From Owenia fusiformis (taxonomy: Eukaryota; Annelida; Polychaeta; Sabellida; Oweniidae): a DNA stretch of 64,000 nucleotides. A program made the position numbers and the translations under genes. The notes under the pieces were generated by a model, which was given only the letters and a program-made list of their open reading frames with translations, searched no databases and was not told the origin of the DNA. The DNA lies in contig CAIIXF020000001.1 of the NCBI GenBank assembly GCA_903813345.2, forward strand, positions 33,562,866 to 33,626,865, in the 5' to 3' direction. This document shows, in pieces, positions 44,811 through 55,832 of this stretch (the stretch's first letter is position 1; every line of letters starts with the position of its first letter).

Positions 44811-46889
44811 ATGGTGCAAGACTAGTCAGCCAAGACTAATTATGAAGTTATTATCATTTAGACTATTGAGTTCATTAAATTATAATTCCATAGATATCAT
44901 ATTTAATCCTGTCAACACAATAATGGTATTAATTGGCATGATATGTAGTCAGAGACGGTTTAAAAAGTTGTTTAGATTAATGATAGTATTAGGAAAAATC
45001 CTAACTCAAAGTTTTTGTTCTCTCGCAATCCAGAGCAAACCACTCGCCGGGCAAGCATTCTTTAAAAACGTGAAGTTTTCACCATGTTGAGCAGTTTTGA
45101 AAATTGTCCAATTTGAACCATCGCCTTGTATATTTCTGTAACTGCCCCCCCCACCTTGACACTCGAGTGTAAAAATCCTTTCCACACTGTCAATGGTTTT
45201 ACAAAATAGTTCATGTCAGGAAGGGGGAGGGGTGAGTGTGGAGAACAATCACTGACTGCGATTTGTATGATTGAACATTATACACTTATCATAGATTCGT
45301 AAAGAATAGTTTTAAAATAAACAGCTTGTTTTATGTTATGATTGGAGTGATGTATGCATAGAAGAATGACACTGGTTTTGAAATATCTTAATTATCTTAA
45401 TTATCCCATTGAATGAAGCCATCCGTCCCTCTGTCCATTCTTAACTCATACTAGTGGACTGATTTGATTTAAAGGAGAAGTCTCGTTGTAGAACGTGTAC
45501 ACACTAATGGGAACGAATTTTACTCATTTCTATTTAGGATTCGTTCATATACTAGCGGGGTTTTAGAGCATTTACAAACGCACGAATTGTATTGTTTTAA
45601 GGCAACTTTTATGACATATAATGTATTTAAAGCTGATTAATTTTAGATTATATTCGGTTCAATTTTACAAATAATGAATAGTATTACAGTATATCGAAAA
45701 ATATACAATGATTTACATTAAATTGCAAACAATGTACATGGTTGGCGAATTTGCATGCGCGTTCTTGATAATAAGAATTAAAGGTTGAACTTAAAAATCA
45801 AACATTTTCTTTTTTAAACATAATAAATCTTTAAATCAAGAAAATAAAAATAAGATTGATGATTGAGCTTTTCATAGTCAACTGCGACTGTGTCGACGCA
45901 TGTTTATTTACTTAGCTAATTAGATATGTAAAATTGTTAATGGCCGCAACGGATAATACGTACATGTAAGCTGTTCGGATAAGACATTTCTATATGATTA
46001 ATAACAAATCCCAGAAAGAATGTTATTCAACAGTAACTGATCTTATTAGTTATTATTCAATTTGGATAATAAATCTATTATCTCGTCGTATTGATGTTTA
46101 TTATATAGTGTTTCTCGTTGTGTACAGATTAGGCCATTCAAAATTAATTATATGTTGGCATTCTGATGAAGGGCCTTATATTAAAAATAGCAAAACCTTT
46201 ATTTATTTAAAGGGTTTTATATATTATTTAATAGTGAAAATACAATAACACACTGTGGGAAGGCAAGCAACACACCTCTTCATTCAGATGAGCTTGTTAA
46301 TGAAGACAATACTGAAGCCTATATACACATAGTTTTTAATCAATCTTGGAACTCATTTCACACAATATAATCCAAGATCACAATTCCCTTTTTCATTTAT
46401 ATGCATTACAAGTACAGCGTACATAGGAACATTTTGTTTTTTCTGAAAACATAGAATTTAGTGACATTAATTATAAAAACATCTTTGAATGGCCTAAGTG
46501 TTTTTCTAAATAGTGTATAAGTAGGGAATTTTATGGAAGTGCTCTTGTGTGCATTTAATTACATTCATTTTATCCTAATTGCCCATGGGCATTAAAACAA
46601 TAATCACATCCCAACTCTTAAAACATGCTTAAGATACTGTTGGATCTCAAAAGGCAACAAGAACATTCATTTTTGAAACAGGAAAATTTAGTCCCCCTAA
46701 AAATGCCCATATAGGGATTTATTCTCAAGATTTTTTGTAATTGCCCGTGAGAATTTATTAAGAATATTTTTATTTCCATTCACATGTCTTATTATCAGTC
46801 ACAATCAAAATTAAGCCAATTGCTTTCATTTCTTGTATTAGAAAATGGCAAAATTTTGACAAAAATAGCATCTCTCAAAGTTGACCTTT

Positions 46890-47725
46890 AAACCACCCTA
46901 ATGTCAAGGTCAAATGTCAAAATTCTCAGAAATCACATTTTAAGTAATAATTCATACTTCCTCTTCAATTCCATGTCAATATATACTTGTTTTGTAGGGG
47001 GGCTAAAAGAGGGGTTTACCGCCACCTGTCCTTTGACGTTTGAGTTAGGAATTAAGTGTAGAATGTTCTCAGGAATCCGAATCTGCAAATCAAATGTCAA
47101 TCCGACTTCCGGTTCTGAAGTTATGGCGTGTCCTAAAAGTAGGTCAAAATAAAAATTCGCCAAATTTAACGTATGAGTTATGAATTAGAGGTAGAATTTT
47201 CTCAGGAATCCGGATCTGCAAACCAAATTTCGATCAGACTTCCCATTCATAAGTTATGGCGTTTTGAAAGCTCAAAAATCGCTAAATTTGGTGCCCCATG
47301 TTATGGCAATGGGAAAAAAGATTTTTTTGAAGTGTAAAATCTGAGATATAGACTGAGTACAGCTTTACATAATGAAAGCCTATAAAAGAAAGGGACCTCA
47401 AAAGCTATCTAGCTTCAAAATTTGGACACCAAAATGGCTAGGTCAAAATCTAGGTCAAATTTATAGTTTTTACTTATTTTTGCGATTCTGACACTGCACT
47501 TTAATTATTTGCTTCAAAATTTTGTATACAGGTAGCAAAGAGTGTGTTAATAGTGTTAGCCTTTTGCCGTCAGAAAGTATTTTGACCCACTTTTGAGATA
47601 TAGTGTCCGAAATATAGGTCAACATGAAAGGTTCTCCAAATTTAACGTATGAGTTATGAATTAAGGGTAGAATTTTCTCAGGAATCCGAATCTGCAAATC
47701 AAATTTCAATCCGACTACCGGTCAA
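46890..47725 (+). repeat. ~130-bp dispersed tandem units (copy 3)
   Basis: Several units carry TTGAGTTATGAATTA-like, CAGGAATCCGAATCTGCAA and GTTATGGCGT blocks, plus GTTAGCCTTTTGCCGTCAGA at 47556-47575. It is followed by a minisatellite and the palindromic terminal block, so 46.9-48.1 kb is probably one hairpin-capped element. Confidence 0.7.
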
Positions 47726-47925
47726 ATATTCTTACTTACCTACCTACATGTACCTACTCGGCTACCTACTTAGCTATCTACTTCTCAGCTACCTACTCAG
47801 CTACATACTTAGCTACTTACTCAGCTACCTACTCAGTTGCTTACTCAGCTGCCTACTAAGCTACTTACTCAATTACTTAATCAGCTTCCTACTCAGTTAC
47901 TTACTCAGCTCTTTACACAAGTAAA
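47725..47925. repeat. 12-bp minisatellite
   Basis: About 15 copies of AGCTACCTACTC with variants. The Leu/Ser/Tyr-rich ORF at 47649-47924 that looks like a membrane segment is an artefact of this repeat. Confidence 0.85.
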
Positions 47926-47926
47926 T

Positions 47927-48122
47927 CAATCTGGAGTTTTAAATTGAACTTTGTTCAATTTACCAATCTAGTTATCTTTACATATGCAATGTAATCAAAG
48001 AACCAATACAAGTACCACAAAGAACCAACACAAGTAAATCAATCTGGAGTCTTAAATTGAACTTTGTTCAATTTACCAATCTAGTTATCTTTACATATGC
48101 AATGTAATCAAAGAACCAATAT
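47927..48122 (+). repeat. Tandemly duplicated palindromic terminal block
   Basis: An ~86-bp block containing AAATTGAAC-TTT-GTTCAATTT and ATCTAGTTATC occurs at 47927-48013 and again at 48037-48122. The Gypsy element inserted at the end of the second copy. It is related to the head palindrome at 34178-34223. Confidence 0.75.
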
Positions 48123-48126
48123 TGTC

Positions 48127-48405
48127 TGTAAACTTGTTCTCGCTACCGTACCTTAGTCGATGCCAATTACTCTGTACGAGGGGCCCCTTTGAAGATCTCC
48201 TACGCACGATTCCTTCTAGTATTACATTATAGCTCAGTGTGTTTTTCCAGTCTTTTCCCTGGCTTCTCAAAACGTGAACTGCCTCTTTTCTTCTCATAGG
48301 TAATTATTGGCTTATTATTGGCTCTATTGAAATATTTCTCAAATAATTGTTCGCCATCTATATGTTATACAAATGCTAACTTATGTACATTACTTGTTCA
48401 TCACA
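48127..48405 (-). repeat. 3' LTR of the Gypsy element
   Basis: 279 bp, with TG...CA ends in either orientation (+ strand TGTAAACTTG...TTCATCACA). It is identical by eye to the other LTR. In element orientation it lies after the polypurine tract. Confidence 0.95.
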
Positions 48406-48422
48406 TCTTCCCCCTTTCTTTT
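48406..48422 (-). promoter_or_regulatory. Polypurine tract of the Gypsy element
   Basis: On the - strand AAAAGAAAGGGGGAAGA directly abuts the 3' LTR, the standard plus-strand primer position. Confidence 0.85.
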
Positions 48423-48668
48423 GACTGTTTTTACTCTTTGTTGTTTTTTTTTTATAAAAATAGTCACATATTAAAACTGTGTGTCTCGTCTTTAAGGATA
48501 AATTCTCCTTTCCAAACTATACATGACGTAAGAAGGATGATTTTTCCTTTAAAAGTTAAAATCATTTAATTACTTATTTACATGTCACTTATTGTCATTT
48601 TCAATTCTGACTCTTTAAGTCATTGTTATGATATTCACTTGTCACTTGTTATTGTTTATTTTAGTCAT

Positions 48669-51600
48669 TCATAGCCTTGATAATGCATCTGCATTCTTAT
48701 TTGCACTTCCGGGTCTGTGTATTATTTTGAATCTATATTGCTGCAATCCTAGTGCCCATCTCATAAGTCTAGGATTTGTATTCTTCATGGTCTTAAGCCA
48801 TACAAGTGGGTTGTGGTCTGTCATAACAACAAACTCTCTGCCTAGTAAGTAGTAGTTCAACTGCTCTATTGCCCATTTCATGGCTAGACACTCCTTTTCT
48901 ATCACTGAGTAGTTCATCTCTCTGGGCATCATTTTTCTACTTAAATACATCACTGGATGCTCACCATCACCAAATACTTGGGAAAGAATGCCACTTATCC
49001 CATAATCGGATGCGTCAGTTTGTAGTAGGAATGGTAGTTCAAATACTGGACATCTCAACACTGGGTACTCACACAATTCCTTCTTCAACAAATGGTAAGA
49101 CTGTTCAGCCTTATCATCCCATGGTATATTCTTCGGTATTTGTCTTTTTGTGAGTTCTGTAAGTGGATATGATTTTGTTGCATAGTCATCCACGAATCTT
49201 CGGTAGTAGCCCGTCATGCCTAGGAAAGTCTTCAATAAAGATTTTGTATCAGGTCTGCTGAATCTTTCAATAGCTTCAATTGCACTAGGCTTAGGAGTAA
49301 CCTTGCCTCCTCCTACCATGTGTCCGCAGTAAACAACCTCATGAAAGGCAAACTGGCACTTTGAAGGTTTTACTGTCAAATGATGCTTCCGTAGTCTTCT
49401 CATTAATTCTTCTACATGAACAACATGACATTCAAATGATTCACTAAAGATCAAAATGTCATCCATGTAGGCTGCTATGTATTCTTCAGCACCTCTAATC
49501 AGTTCATCAACCATACGTTGGAATGTTGCTGGAGCACCATGAAGTCCAAATGGCATTACTGCAAATTGGTATATTCCCCATGGGGTCCGAAATGCACACT
49601 TTTCTTTGCTGTCTTCTGTGAGAGGAATTTGCCAGAAACCTCTACTTAAGTCACAGACTGTTATCCATTTTGCTTTGGGTAATTTATCTAGAATGTCATC
49701 AATTCTAGGCATCAAGTAGTGGTCAAACCGTGAAACTGAGTTCAAATAGCGAAAATCAATACACAGCCTCATTGTTTTGTCCTTCTTAGGAATCATTACA
49801 ATGTTTGATATCCACTCGCTCTTGGATGGTTCTATAAATCCCTCTTTCAGCATGTAATCTATTTCTTCTTTGACTACTTTCAGCTGACTTTGTGGAATTC
49901 TGTAATTTGGTTGTCTGCATGACTTTTCATCGCCTGTGTCTACATGATGCTTGATAAGATCTGTTCTGCCTGGATGGTTAGTTAAAACATCTTCATAGCT
50001 AGTCAGAAGAGCATCAAATTGACTTCTTTGGTCATCTGTCATCTCTGGATTCATTTTGTACTTGAACTTATTCGTTTCTGTATCTCCGTCTTCCACATCA
50101 GTAGTATGTAGATTTGTAAATGCATTAGTCATGCTGTCTTCCGAATCACTGTCATCTTCTTCAGTAAGGATGAAACAGTAGTTATCTCTATCATGATATT
50201 TTCTCAGAAGATTAATATGATATGTCTTGGTCTTGGTTTTGGATATTTGTATTTCATAGTTCACTTTACCATGACGATGTAGAACTTTGTATGGCCCTTG
50301 CCATTGTGCCTCTAGCTTGTTATCACTTGACGGCAATAACAGAAGAACTTCATCTCCTGGTATGAGACTGACTTGTCTGCTTTTTTCATCATAGTACTGT
50401 TTTTGTGTTGTCTTAGCTTCTTTAGCATTTTCTTCTGCAAGTGATTGTAGGGAGGTCAGTCTATCTCTCATGTTGATTACATATTCTACAACACTTGGGG
50501 GGCTATCTTTTGAGGCTTCCCATTTTTCTTTAACAACATCTAAGGGTCCTCTTACATCTCGCCCATACAGAAGTTCAAAGGGTGAAAAACCTGTTGAGCT
50601 GTTTGGTACCTCTCTGTATGCAAACATAACATATGGTAAATACACGTCCCATAGTTTAGGCTCAGATGAAACAAACTTGCGAAGCATGTTAATGAGTGTG
50701 CCATTGAATCGCTCAACTTGCCCATCTGTTTGCTGATGGTAAGGGGTACATTTGATACCTGTCACACCCAGTAATTTGTACACTTCCTTCAGTAGTTTGG
50801 ACATGAAATTTGTTCCCTGGTCCGTCAAGATTTCTTCTGCGATTCCTACTCTAGAGAAAACATTGATCAATTCATTCGCTATCTTCTTTGCATCTGTATT
50901 CTTCATAGGGATAGCTTCTGGGTATCTGGTCCCATAGTCACCAATACAAAGTATGTACTTGTTTCCTTTTAAAGAGCGTATGAAAGGCCCAACAATGTCC
51001 ATAGCAATTTTCTGGAATGGTACACTAACAACTGGTAAGGGAATCAATGGAGCTTTGTCAACATCTCTTTTTCTCGCGACTCGTTGGCAATTGTCACATG
51101 ACTTACAATACAATTTGACATCCTTGAAGATACCTGGCCAGAAGAATCTTCGGATTATCCTATTGGTTGTTTTTTGTACACCCAGATGTCCTGCTAATGG
51201 TATGGTATGAGCTATCTCTAGTATTTGTTTTCTGCAACCTTTTGGGATTACTATTTGCTCAATCAGTTCATCAACAGCATTTCTTGTAATCCTGTAGATA
51301 ATACCTTCCTTCTTGATGAAGTATGGTGTCACTCTGTTTGTATCTGTTGAAATCAATATTTGTTTTCTGATGTCTCTTAAAGTAGAATCTCTGTCCTGCA
51401 ATTCCTTTAAATCATCTACTCCTACTGCATCTAACTTTATATGGTCTTGTTCTTGGTGAGTATTTCTATACTTCTTCTTATCGCTTCTTCTTTGCAACCT
51501 TGTCTTTACGATTTTCTCAACATTTTTCTGTTCAAATATGGAGTCATCAAACTTAAATGGTAGACCTTTATCATCTGCTGTTTTTACATCATTTTGCTCC

Positions 51601-53423
51601 GTATTTGCTAATGTAGGACTATTCTGCAACATGTCTGTCTTTCCATCGTAATCTCTGTCATTAGACATTGTATCATCATCCATCATAACATTTGTTGCAA
51701 TATCTCTCGCATCATCCTCGGGTGTAATTAACTTCACTTCAGATTTGCTGTCCACCATCTTGTTGTTGCTTTCTTCTTCTATCTGCTGTTTCCATTGTTT
51801 TCGTGTTGTGACAAAAGCTGGCTTAGATGTTTTCTTGTAGATGTATCTGTTCATCTTATCTCTGTCTAGTTGTTTTAAGACATCTTGTCCTAGTAATATA
51901 GGAGTAGGCACAGAATCTGACACCACAGCTTTAACATGAAATGTTTCACCACCAATGGAAAAATCAACATCTGTTGTAGGATAGGCTTTATGATCACCAT
52001 GGACACACGTCATTGTTACTTCATCGGTTGATGAAATTTTGTCTGGACTAACCAAGTCTTGATGAATAATTGTTTTACAGCTTCCCGTATCTATGAGAAG
52101 TGTGACTTCCTGGTCATTCAAAAATCCTTGTACCGTTCCATCCTCACTATTGTTATATTGAGAAAAGATATCAGTCTTAGCTTTACAGTGGTAACTTTCC
52201 TTGCCTTTTCTACGACATTTACTTGTGACGTGTCCAAAGGTTTTACAAAATTCACAGTAGTGAGACAAGTCTGTGTTACACTGAGATGATACGTGTCCTA
52301 TATTCTTGCATTTTTCACATCTCGTAACTGCTTTATCGCTGGTACATTCGGTCGAATAATGCCCTTTGTCGCCACAACGGAAGCACTTCGAGTTTTCTTT
52401 GATCTTCTTGAGTGTCTCCTCACTGTTGCTAGTTTGTTCAACAGACTTTGAGTCACTTTCTTGGTTTCTTTGTTGATTTCGTTTATTTCCAAACTTTCTA
52501 TGTTTATTCTTGTCATTGTCTTCCAAGGTATAGTTTCTCGCTTCCATATAACTGTCAGCTAATTTGACAACTTCTTCTGTAGTCTTACAGTCATTCTGCT
52601 TCACCCATATTTGTATATCATTAGGGAGAGTGCTGATAAATTGTTCCTTTATGATGAGGTCTTTCAGCTGATCCCTAGTTTTAGCCTCTTTTGTCCATTT
52701 GTCGAAGGTATCTGACAGTCTTACTGAAAAGGCTTTGACTCCCTCATCACTTGGTCTATGTAGTTTCCTGAAGCGTGTTCTATATGACTCTTCATTTATG
52801 GCATATCTTTTTAAAATAGCTGTCTTGACAGTGTCATAATCACTAGCTTCTTCTGCTGGTATTCCAACATAAGCTGCTTGAGCTTTTCCTGAGAGTGAAG
52901 GAGCAAGCTTGAGTGTCCAGTGTTCCTTTTTCCACTTGCACATTGTAGCAGTCCTTTCGAATACAGTTAAAAAGTCTTCAATATCGTCAGTTTCTTTTAA
53001 CTTTGTGATAAATGGATCCTTTGGACGTTTTTCTTCATCCTTTTTATTGCTGCGGATTTCCTCGATGAGTTTTCTTTGTTCCTCTCTTTCTTCTCTCCGC
53101 TCTTGTGCCCTTATTTCTTCAAGGCGATATCTTTCTTCTGTGTGAGATTGTTCCATCTTATTAAACATCTCCATCATGTATTTCATCATCATTGTAGTTT
53201 CAGTGGTAACTCCTGCACCCAGCATTCCTTTTGATGACCTAGGTATGGCACCTGGTTCTGCATCTTCAGCGTTGTCAGGTGGAACATCTTCCAAACCAAT
53301 TTCATCTAAGGGTTCACTTTTTTCTGCCATGCCTGTAGATGTATTGGATGCCTTCTGGTCCTTTGGTTTCTTCTTGCTTGGTAGAGTTGGTCTGTCTGAG
53401 TAATTTGTTGATCGTGTGTTCAT
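48669..53423 (-). CDS. Gag-Pol polyprotein of a Gmr1-type Ty3/Gypsy retrotransposon
   Basis: A single 1584-codon ORF. An N-terminal gag region (to ~340, with a charged Glu/Arg coiled-coil-like stretch near 95-130) is followed by three CX2CX4HX4C zinc knuckles (~344-410): CFRCGDKGHYSTEC, CEKCKNIGHVSSQC, CEFCKTFGHVTSKC. Then come an aspartic protease LLIDTGS (~443); integrase with an HHCC zinc site (H-H ~739-745, CKSCDNC ~774) and D,D,E catalytic positions in MDIVGPF (~809), LTDQGTNF (~866) and QVERFNG (~900), with a GPY/F-like module (WQGPYKV); RT with YMDDILIF (~1319); and RNase H with TDASD (~1468) and TDHNPL. The protein ends NADALSRL. Gag and pol are in one frame, so no ribosomal frameshift is needed. 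No chromodomain and no envelope gene were seen. The start ATG lies ~1.2 kb after the 5' LTR. + strand ORFs within this span are shadows. Confidence 0.95.
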   Translation of the reverse strand: MNTRSTNYSDRPTLPSKKKPKDQKASNTSTGMAEKSEPLDEIGLEDVPPDNAEDAEPGAIPRSSKGMLGAGVTTETTMMMKYMMEMFNKMEQSHTEERYRLEEIRAQERREEREEQRKLIEEIRSNKKDEEKRPKDPFITKLKETDDIEDFLTVFERTATMCKWKKEHWTLKLAPSLSGKAQAAYVGIPAEEASDYDTVKTAILKRYAINEESYRTRFRKLHRPSDEGVKAFSVRLSDTFDKWTKEAKTRDQLKDLIIKEQFISTLPNDIQIWVKQNDCKTTEEVVKLADSYMEARNYTLEDNDKNKHRKFGNKRNQQRNQESDSKSVEQTSNSEETLKKIKENSKCFRCGDKGHYSTECTSDKAVTRCEKCKNIGHVSSQCNTDLSHYCEFCKTFGHVTSKCRRKGKESYHCKAKTDIFSQYNNSEDGTVQGFLNDQEVTLLIDTGSCKTIIHQDLVSPDKISSTDEVTMTCVHGDHKAYPTTDVDFSIGGETFHVKAVVSDSVPTPILLGQDVLKQLDRDKMNRYIYKKTSKPAFVTTRKQWKQQIEEESNNKMVDSKSEVKLITPEDDARDIATNVMMDDDTMSNDRDYDGKTDMLQNSPTLANTEQNDVKTADDKGLPFKFDDSIFEQKNVEKIVKTRLQRRSDKKKYRNTHQEQDHIKLDAVGVDDLKELQDRDSTLRDIRKQILISTDTNRVTPYFIKKEGIIYRITRNAVDELIEQIVIPKGCRKQILEIAHTIPLAGHLGVQKTTNRIIRRFFWPGIFKDVKLYCKSCDNCQRVARKRDVDKAPLIPLPVVSVPFQKIAMDIVGPFIRSLKGNKYILCIGDYGTRYPEAIPMKNTDAKKIANELINVFSRVGIAEEILTDQGTNFMSKLLKEVYKLLGVTGIKCTPYHQQTDGQVERFNGTLINMLRKFVSSEPKLWDVYLPYVMFAYREVPNSSTGFSPFELLYGRDVRGPLDVVKEKWEASKDSPPSVVEYVINMRDRLTSLQSLAEENAKEAKTTQKQYYDEKSRQVSLIPGDEVLLLLPSSDNKLEAQWQGPYKVLHRHGKVNYEIQISKTKTKTYHINLLRKYHDRDNYCFILTEEDDSDSEDSMTNAFTNLHTTDVEDGDTETNKFKYKMNPEMTDDQRSQFDALLTSYEDVLTNHPGRTDLIKHHVDTGDEKSCRQPNYRIPQSQLKVVKEEIDYMLKEGFIEPSKSEWISNIVMIPKKDKTMRLCIDFRYLNSVSRFDHYLMPRIDDILDKLPKAKWITVCDLSRGFWQIPLTEDSKEKCAFRTPWGIYQFAVMPFGLHGAPATFQRMVDELIRGAEEYIAAYMDDILIFSESFECHVVHVEELMRRLRKHHLTVKPSKCQFAFHEVVYCGHMVGGGKVTPKPSAIEAIERFSRPDTKSLLKTFLGMTGYYRRFVDDYATKSYPLTELTKRQIPKNIPWDDKAEQSYHLLKKELCEYPVLRCPVFELPFLLQTDASDYGISGILSQVFGDGEHPVMYLSRKMMPREMNYSVIEKECLAMKWAIEQLNYYLLGREFVVMTDHNPLVWLKTMKNTNPRLMRWALGLQQYRFKIIHRPGSANKNADALSRL

Positions 53424-54653
53424 GTCAATGTAATTGACATACTACATATTAATATGCTTTTAATGAGTATACTATAAAAACCATGAAATGAAAAAATTTT
53501 TTTTAGCAATGGTGTAAATTAGTAAAATATGACCTAAGTTGTACCTGATGTCATGTAGTAATATTGCTATTTGCACAACTGATTTGCAAGAATTCTCTAA
53601 TGGATGTAATTTGAATAAGAATATTGCAAATGCAACAAAATTTGCCGTGATATTCTGCAACAACTGGCAATGATAACTGACAAGGATAATTGACAATTAA
53701 ATGGTTAAGGTAATTGCTAAAGGTTCAAACTCAATATGCAAAGGCTATATTTTAGTTGTTTTGTGAACAAGATCAAAAGTTATTGAATATAAAATGCTAA
53801 CATATCTTTTGACAAGACCCTATACAATTAATAATGGCATTCCTTGATCTAAAATGCACTGATATGTGTTGAAAACCTCATTTTTATACTTGTTTTTATT
53901 CATTGTTATTCCAGTTGGCAAGCCATACTATTTACTTTAACTCCAGGTCATCTTGACCTTATGCCAAGACAAATTATTCCTATGTTTTCTTTGTCTTTTG
54001 TTTTAGTGGATAATTGATAACTGTAATGTTTACTATTCAATAGCACAGTTGCACTAGACTGCCAATTTAAGTGTGCAAAGTAGCTTATAATCCTATTAGC
54101 TATTCAAAAGTGAATACTGCAAAATCACACATAAATGTCATTCCTATAGCATAGTATTGATCAATATTTTAAAACTCAGTTGTAATGTATATACCAAGAA
54201 GCAACTATATTCCATGCAAATTTCTTGATTATTCCTTGGTTTTACTTTATCCAAGTTCATTTATAATCTGATGCAATCTTGATGCAAATTCTTTAATATC
54301 TTTACCACTTTGGCCTTGAATTAACTTGCAATGGCAATTAACCATATACCATTTTGGATTGGTTTCACCACTTTGGTGCTATTGCAATACTACTTTGGTT
54401 TTATTCTTAATACCACTTTGGTCTGAGTTATTTTAACCACATTGGTCTGAGTAATTTTAACCACTTTGGTTTACCACTTTGGCTTGATTCATTTGACTTT
54501 GATCTTAATATCTCTTTGTTTGAGTTCACTAGATTTCTTACTGAGCAGAGTTCATTTTCAATGTAGATTTCCTCAGATTTTCCTCAGAGTCCTCAGAAAA
54601 TGAAAGTAAAGGATACTACCTTTCCTTGGAGTGCTTGAGTTCGATTTCTTTTT
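53424..54653 (-). other. 5' leader of the Gypsy element
   Basis: About 1.2 kb of non-coding sequence between the primer-binding site and the gag start. It is long for a Gypsy element. At 54300-54500 it has irregular repeats of ACCACTTTGGT/ACCACTTTGGC (on +). The 74-codon ORF at 53472-53696 (-) has no known motif. The leader may carry packaging or translation signals, but none can be named. Confidence 0.6.
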
Positions 54654-54664
54654 CGCTGCCACCA
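54654..54664 (-). promoter_or_regulatory. Primer-binding site (tRNA-Leu) of the Gypsy element
   Basis: On the - strand TGGTGGCAGCG begins directly after the 5' LTR. It matches the complement of the 3' end CGCTGCCA-CCA of animal tRNA-Leu(AAG/TAG) over 11 nt; the match then stops. Confidence 0.7.
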
Positions 54665-54943
54665 TGTAAACTTGTTCTCGCTACCGTACCTTAGTCGATG
54701 CCAATTACTCTGTACGAGGGGCCCCTTTGAAGATCTCCTACGCACGATTCCTTCTAGTATTACATTATAGCTCAGTGTGTTTTTCCAGTCTTTTCCCTGG
54801 CTTCTCAAAACGTGAACTGCCTCTTTTCTTCTCATAGGTAATTATTGGCTTATTATTGGCTCTATTGAAATATTTCTCAAATAATTGTTCGCCATCTATA
54901 TGTTATACAAATGCTAACTTATGTACATTACTTGTTCATCACA
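54665..54943 (-). repeat. 5' LTR of the Gypsy element
   Basis: 279 bp, identical by eye to 48127-48405. Bases 54949-55780 after the element show no gene, only AT-rich sequence and a poly-C run at about 55760-55770. Confidence 0.95.
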
Positions 54944-55832
54944 TTGTCCTAATTAACTTATTTAAGTCTCAATGACATCCCTAATTGTGATGGAAAACAA
55001 CAGGAAAGGTGGAATACGGGAGTTAATTGGTTTATCCGATTAGAAAAGAACTGAATGTTTTATGTTTGGATTAAGAGAAAGGTGTGAATCAAGAAGATAA
55101 TTGGTTTATCCTTGTTTTAAGTTAACTGGATGTTTTTGATTTGGATTATGAACATGTCTTAACTGTTTTATATCCCATGGGTCTGTTATGATAGCTAGGA
55201 TTCAATCAGTAAATGTTTTATAATCACAGAGACAACACAGACACATATGCAGACAAGATTATATCACGAGAAAGAGAAAAAAATTCAACTTCGTAATATC
55301 CTATCACTAAAATGCCTCCTAAAAAGGCACATCTGACATCCTGAATGCCCTTGATATTTTGAAAGATTATGCATCATCTCTAATGAGCACTCATGAAAAA
55401 GTCTTTTTAATTGAAGCAAATATTGCTAATGCTAAAAGTGCCAAGAAACAAAGAACGACTTTTTCAAGCTAAAGTAAAGCAGTGCTTTGTAACCATAATA
55501 TGAGATAAGTCATTTAATAAGCATAAGATTTCATACAAGACTATCATATTCAGTGTATTACAAAGTTTTTGCCAAAATTAAAGATTTTGCCAAAATTAAA
55601 GAGTTATTTTTCCAAAAATAATGAAATTGTTAAAAATGTAAATAAAACATAGCATATATGTAGGCTATAGGCCTATTGTAGAATAAACTCATCAACAACA
55701 TGTATTGTTTTCTGACTAAGTATTAAGTGTTCAATATAGTGGACTGAACAATGAAAATCCCCCCCCCCCCAACAACAATATCCTCGAAATTTGAACACCT
55801 GCCAATTTGAATGCTTTTGGCTGGTCCCATGG

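Larger units (their letters stand above)
48127..54943 (-). mobile_element. Intact Gmr1-type Ty3/Gypsy LTR retrotransposon
   Basis: A 6817-bp element on the - strand. Two 279-bp LTRs (48127-48405 and 54665-54943) read identically, and TTGTC is duplicated on both sides (48122-48126 and 54944-54948). A tRNA-Leu-type primer-binding site, a ~1.2-kb leader, one 1584-codon gag-pol ORF and a polypurine tract are all present. Domain order is gag, protease, integrase, RT, RNase H, with integrase before RT, as in Ty1/Copia. Within Ty3/Gypsy this order is known from the Gmr1-like lineage. The identical LTRs and uninterrupted ORF indicate a very recent insertion. Confidence 0.95.

Noticed and set aside
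47649-47924. Leu/Ser/Tyr-rich ORF resembling a transmembrane protein
   Set aside because: It is translated from the 12-bp AGCTACCTACTC minisatellite.
48869-53403. Several + strand ORFs of 60-94 codons
   Set aside because: Shadows of the - strand Gypsy gag-pol ORF.
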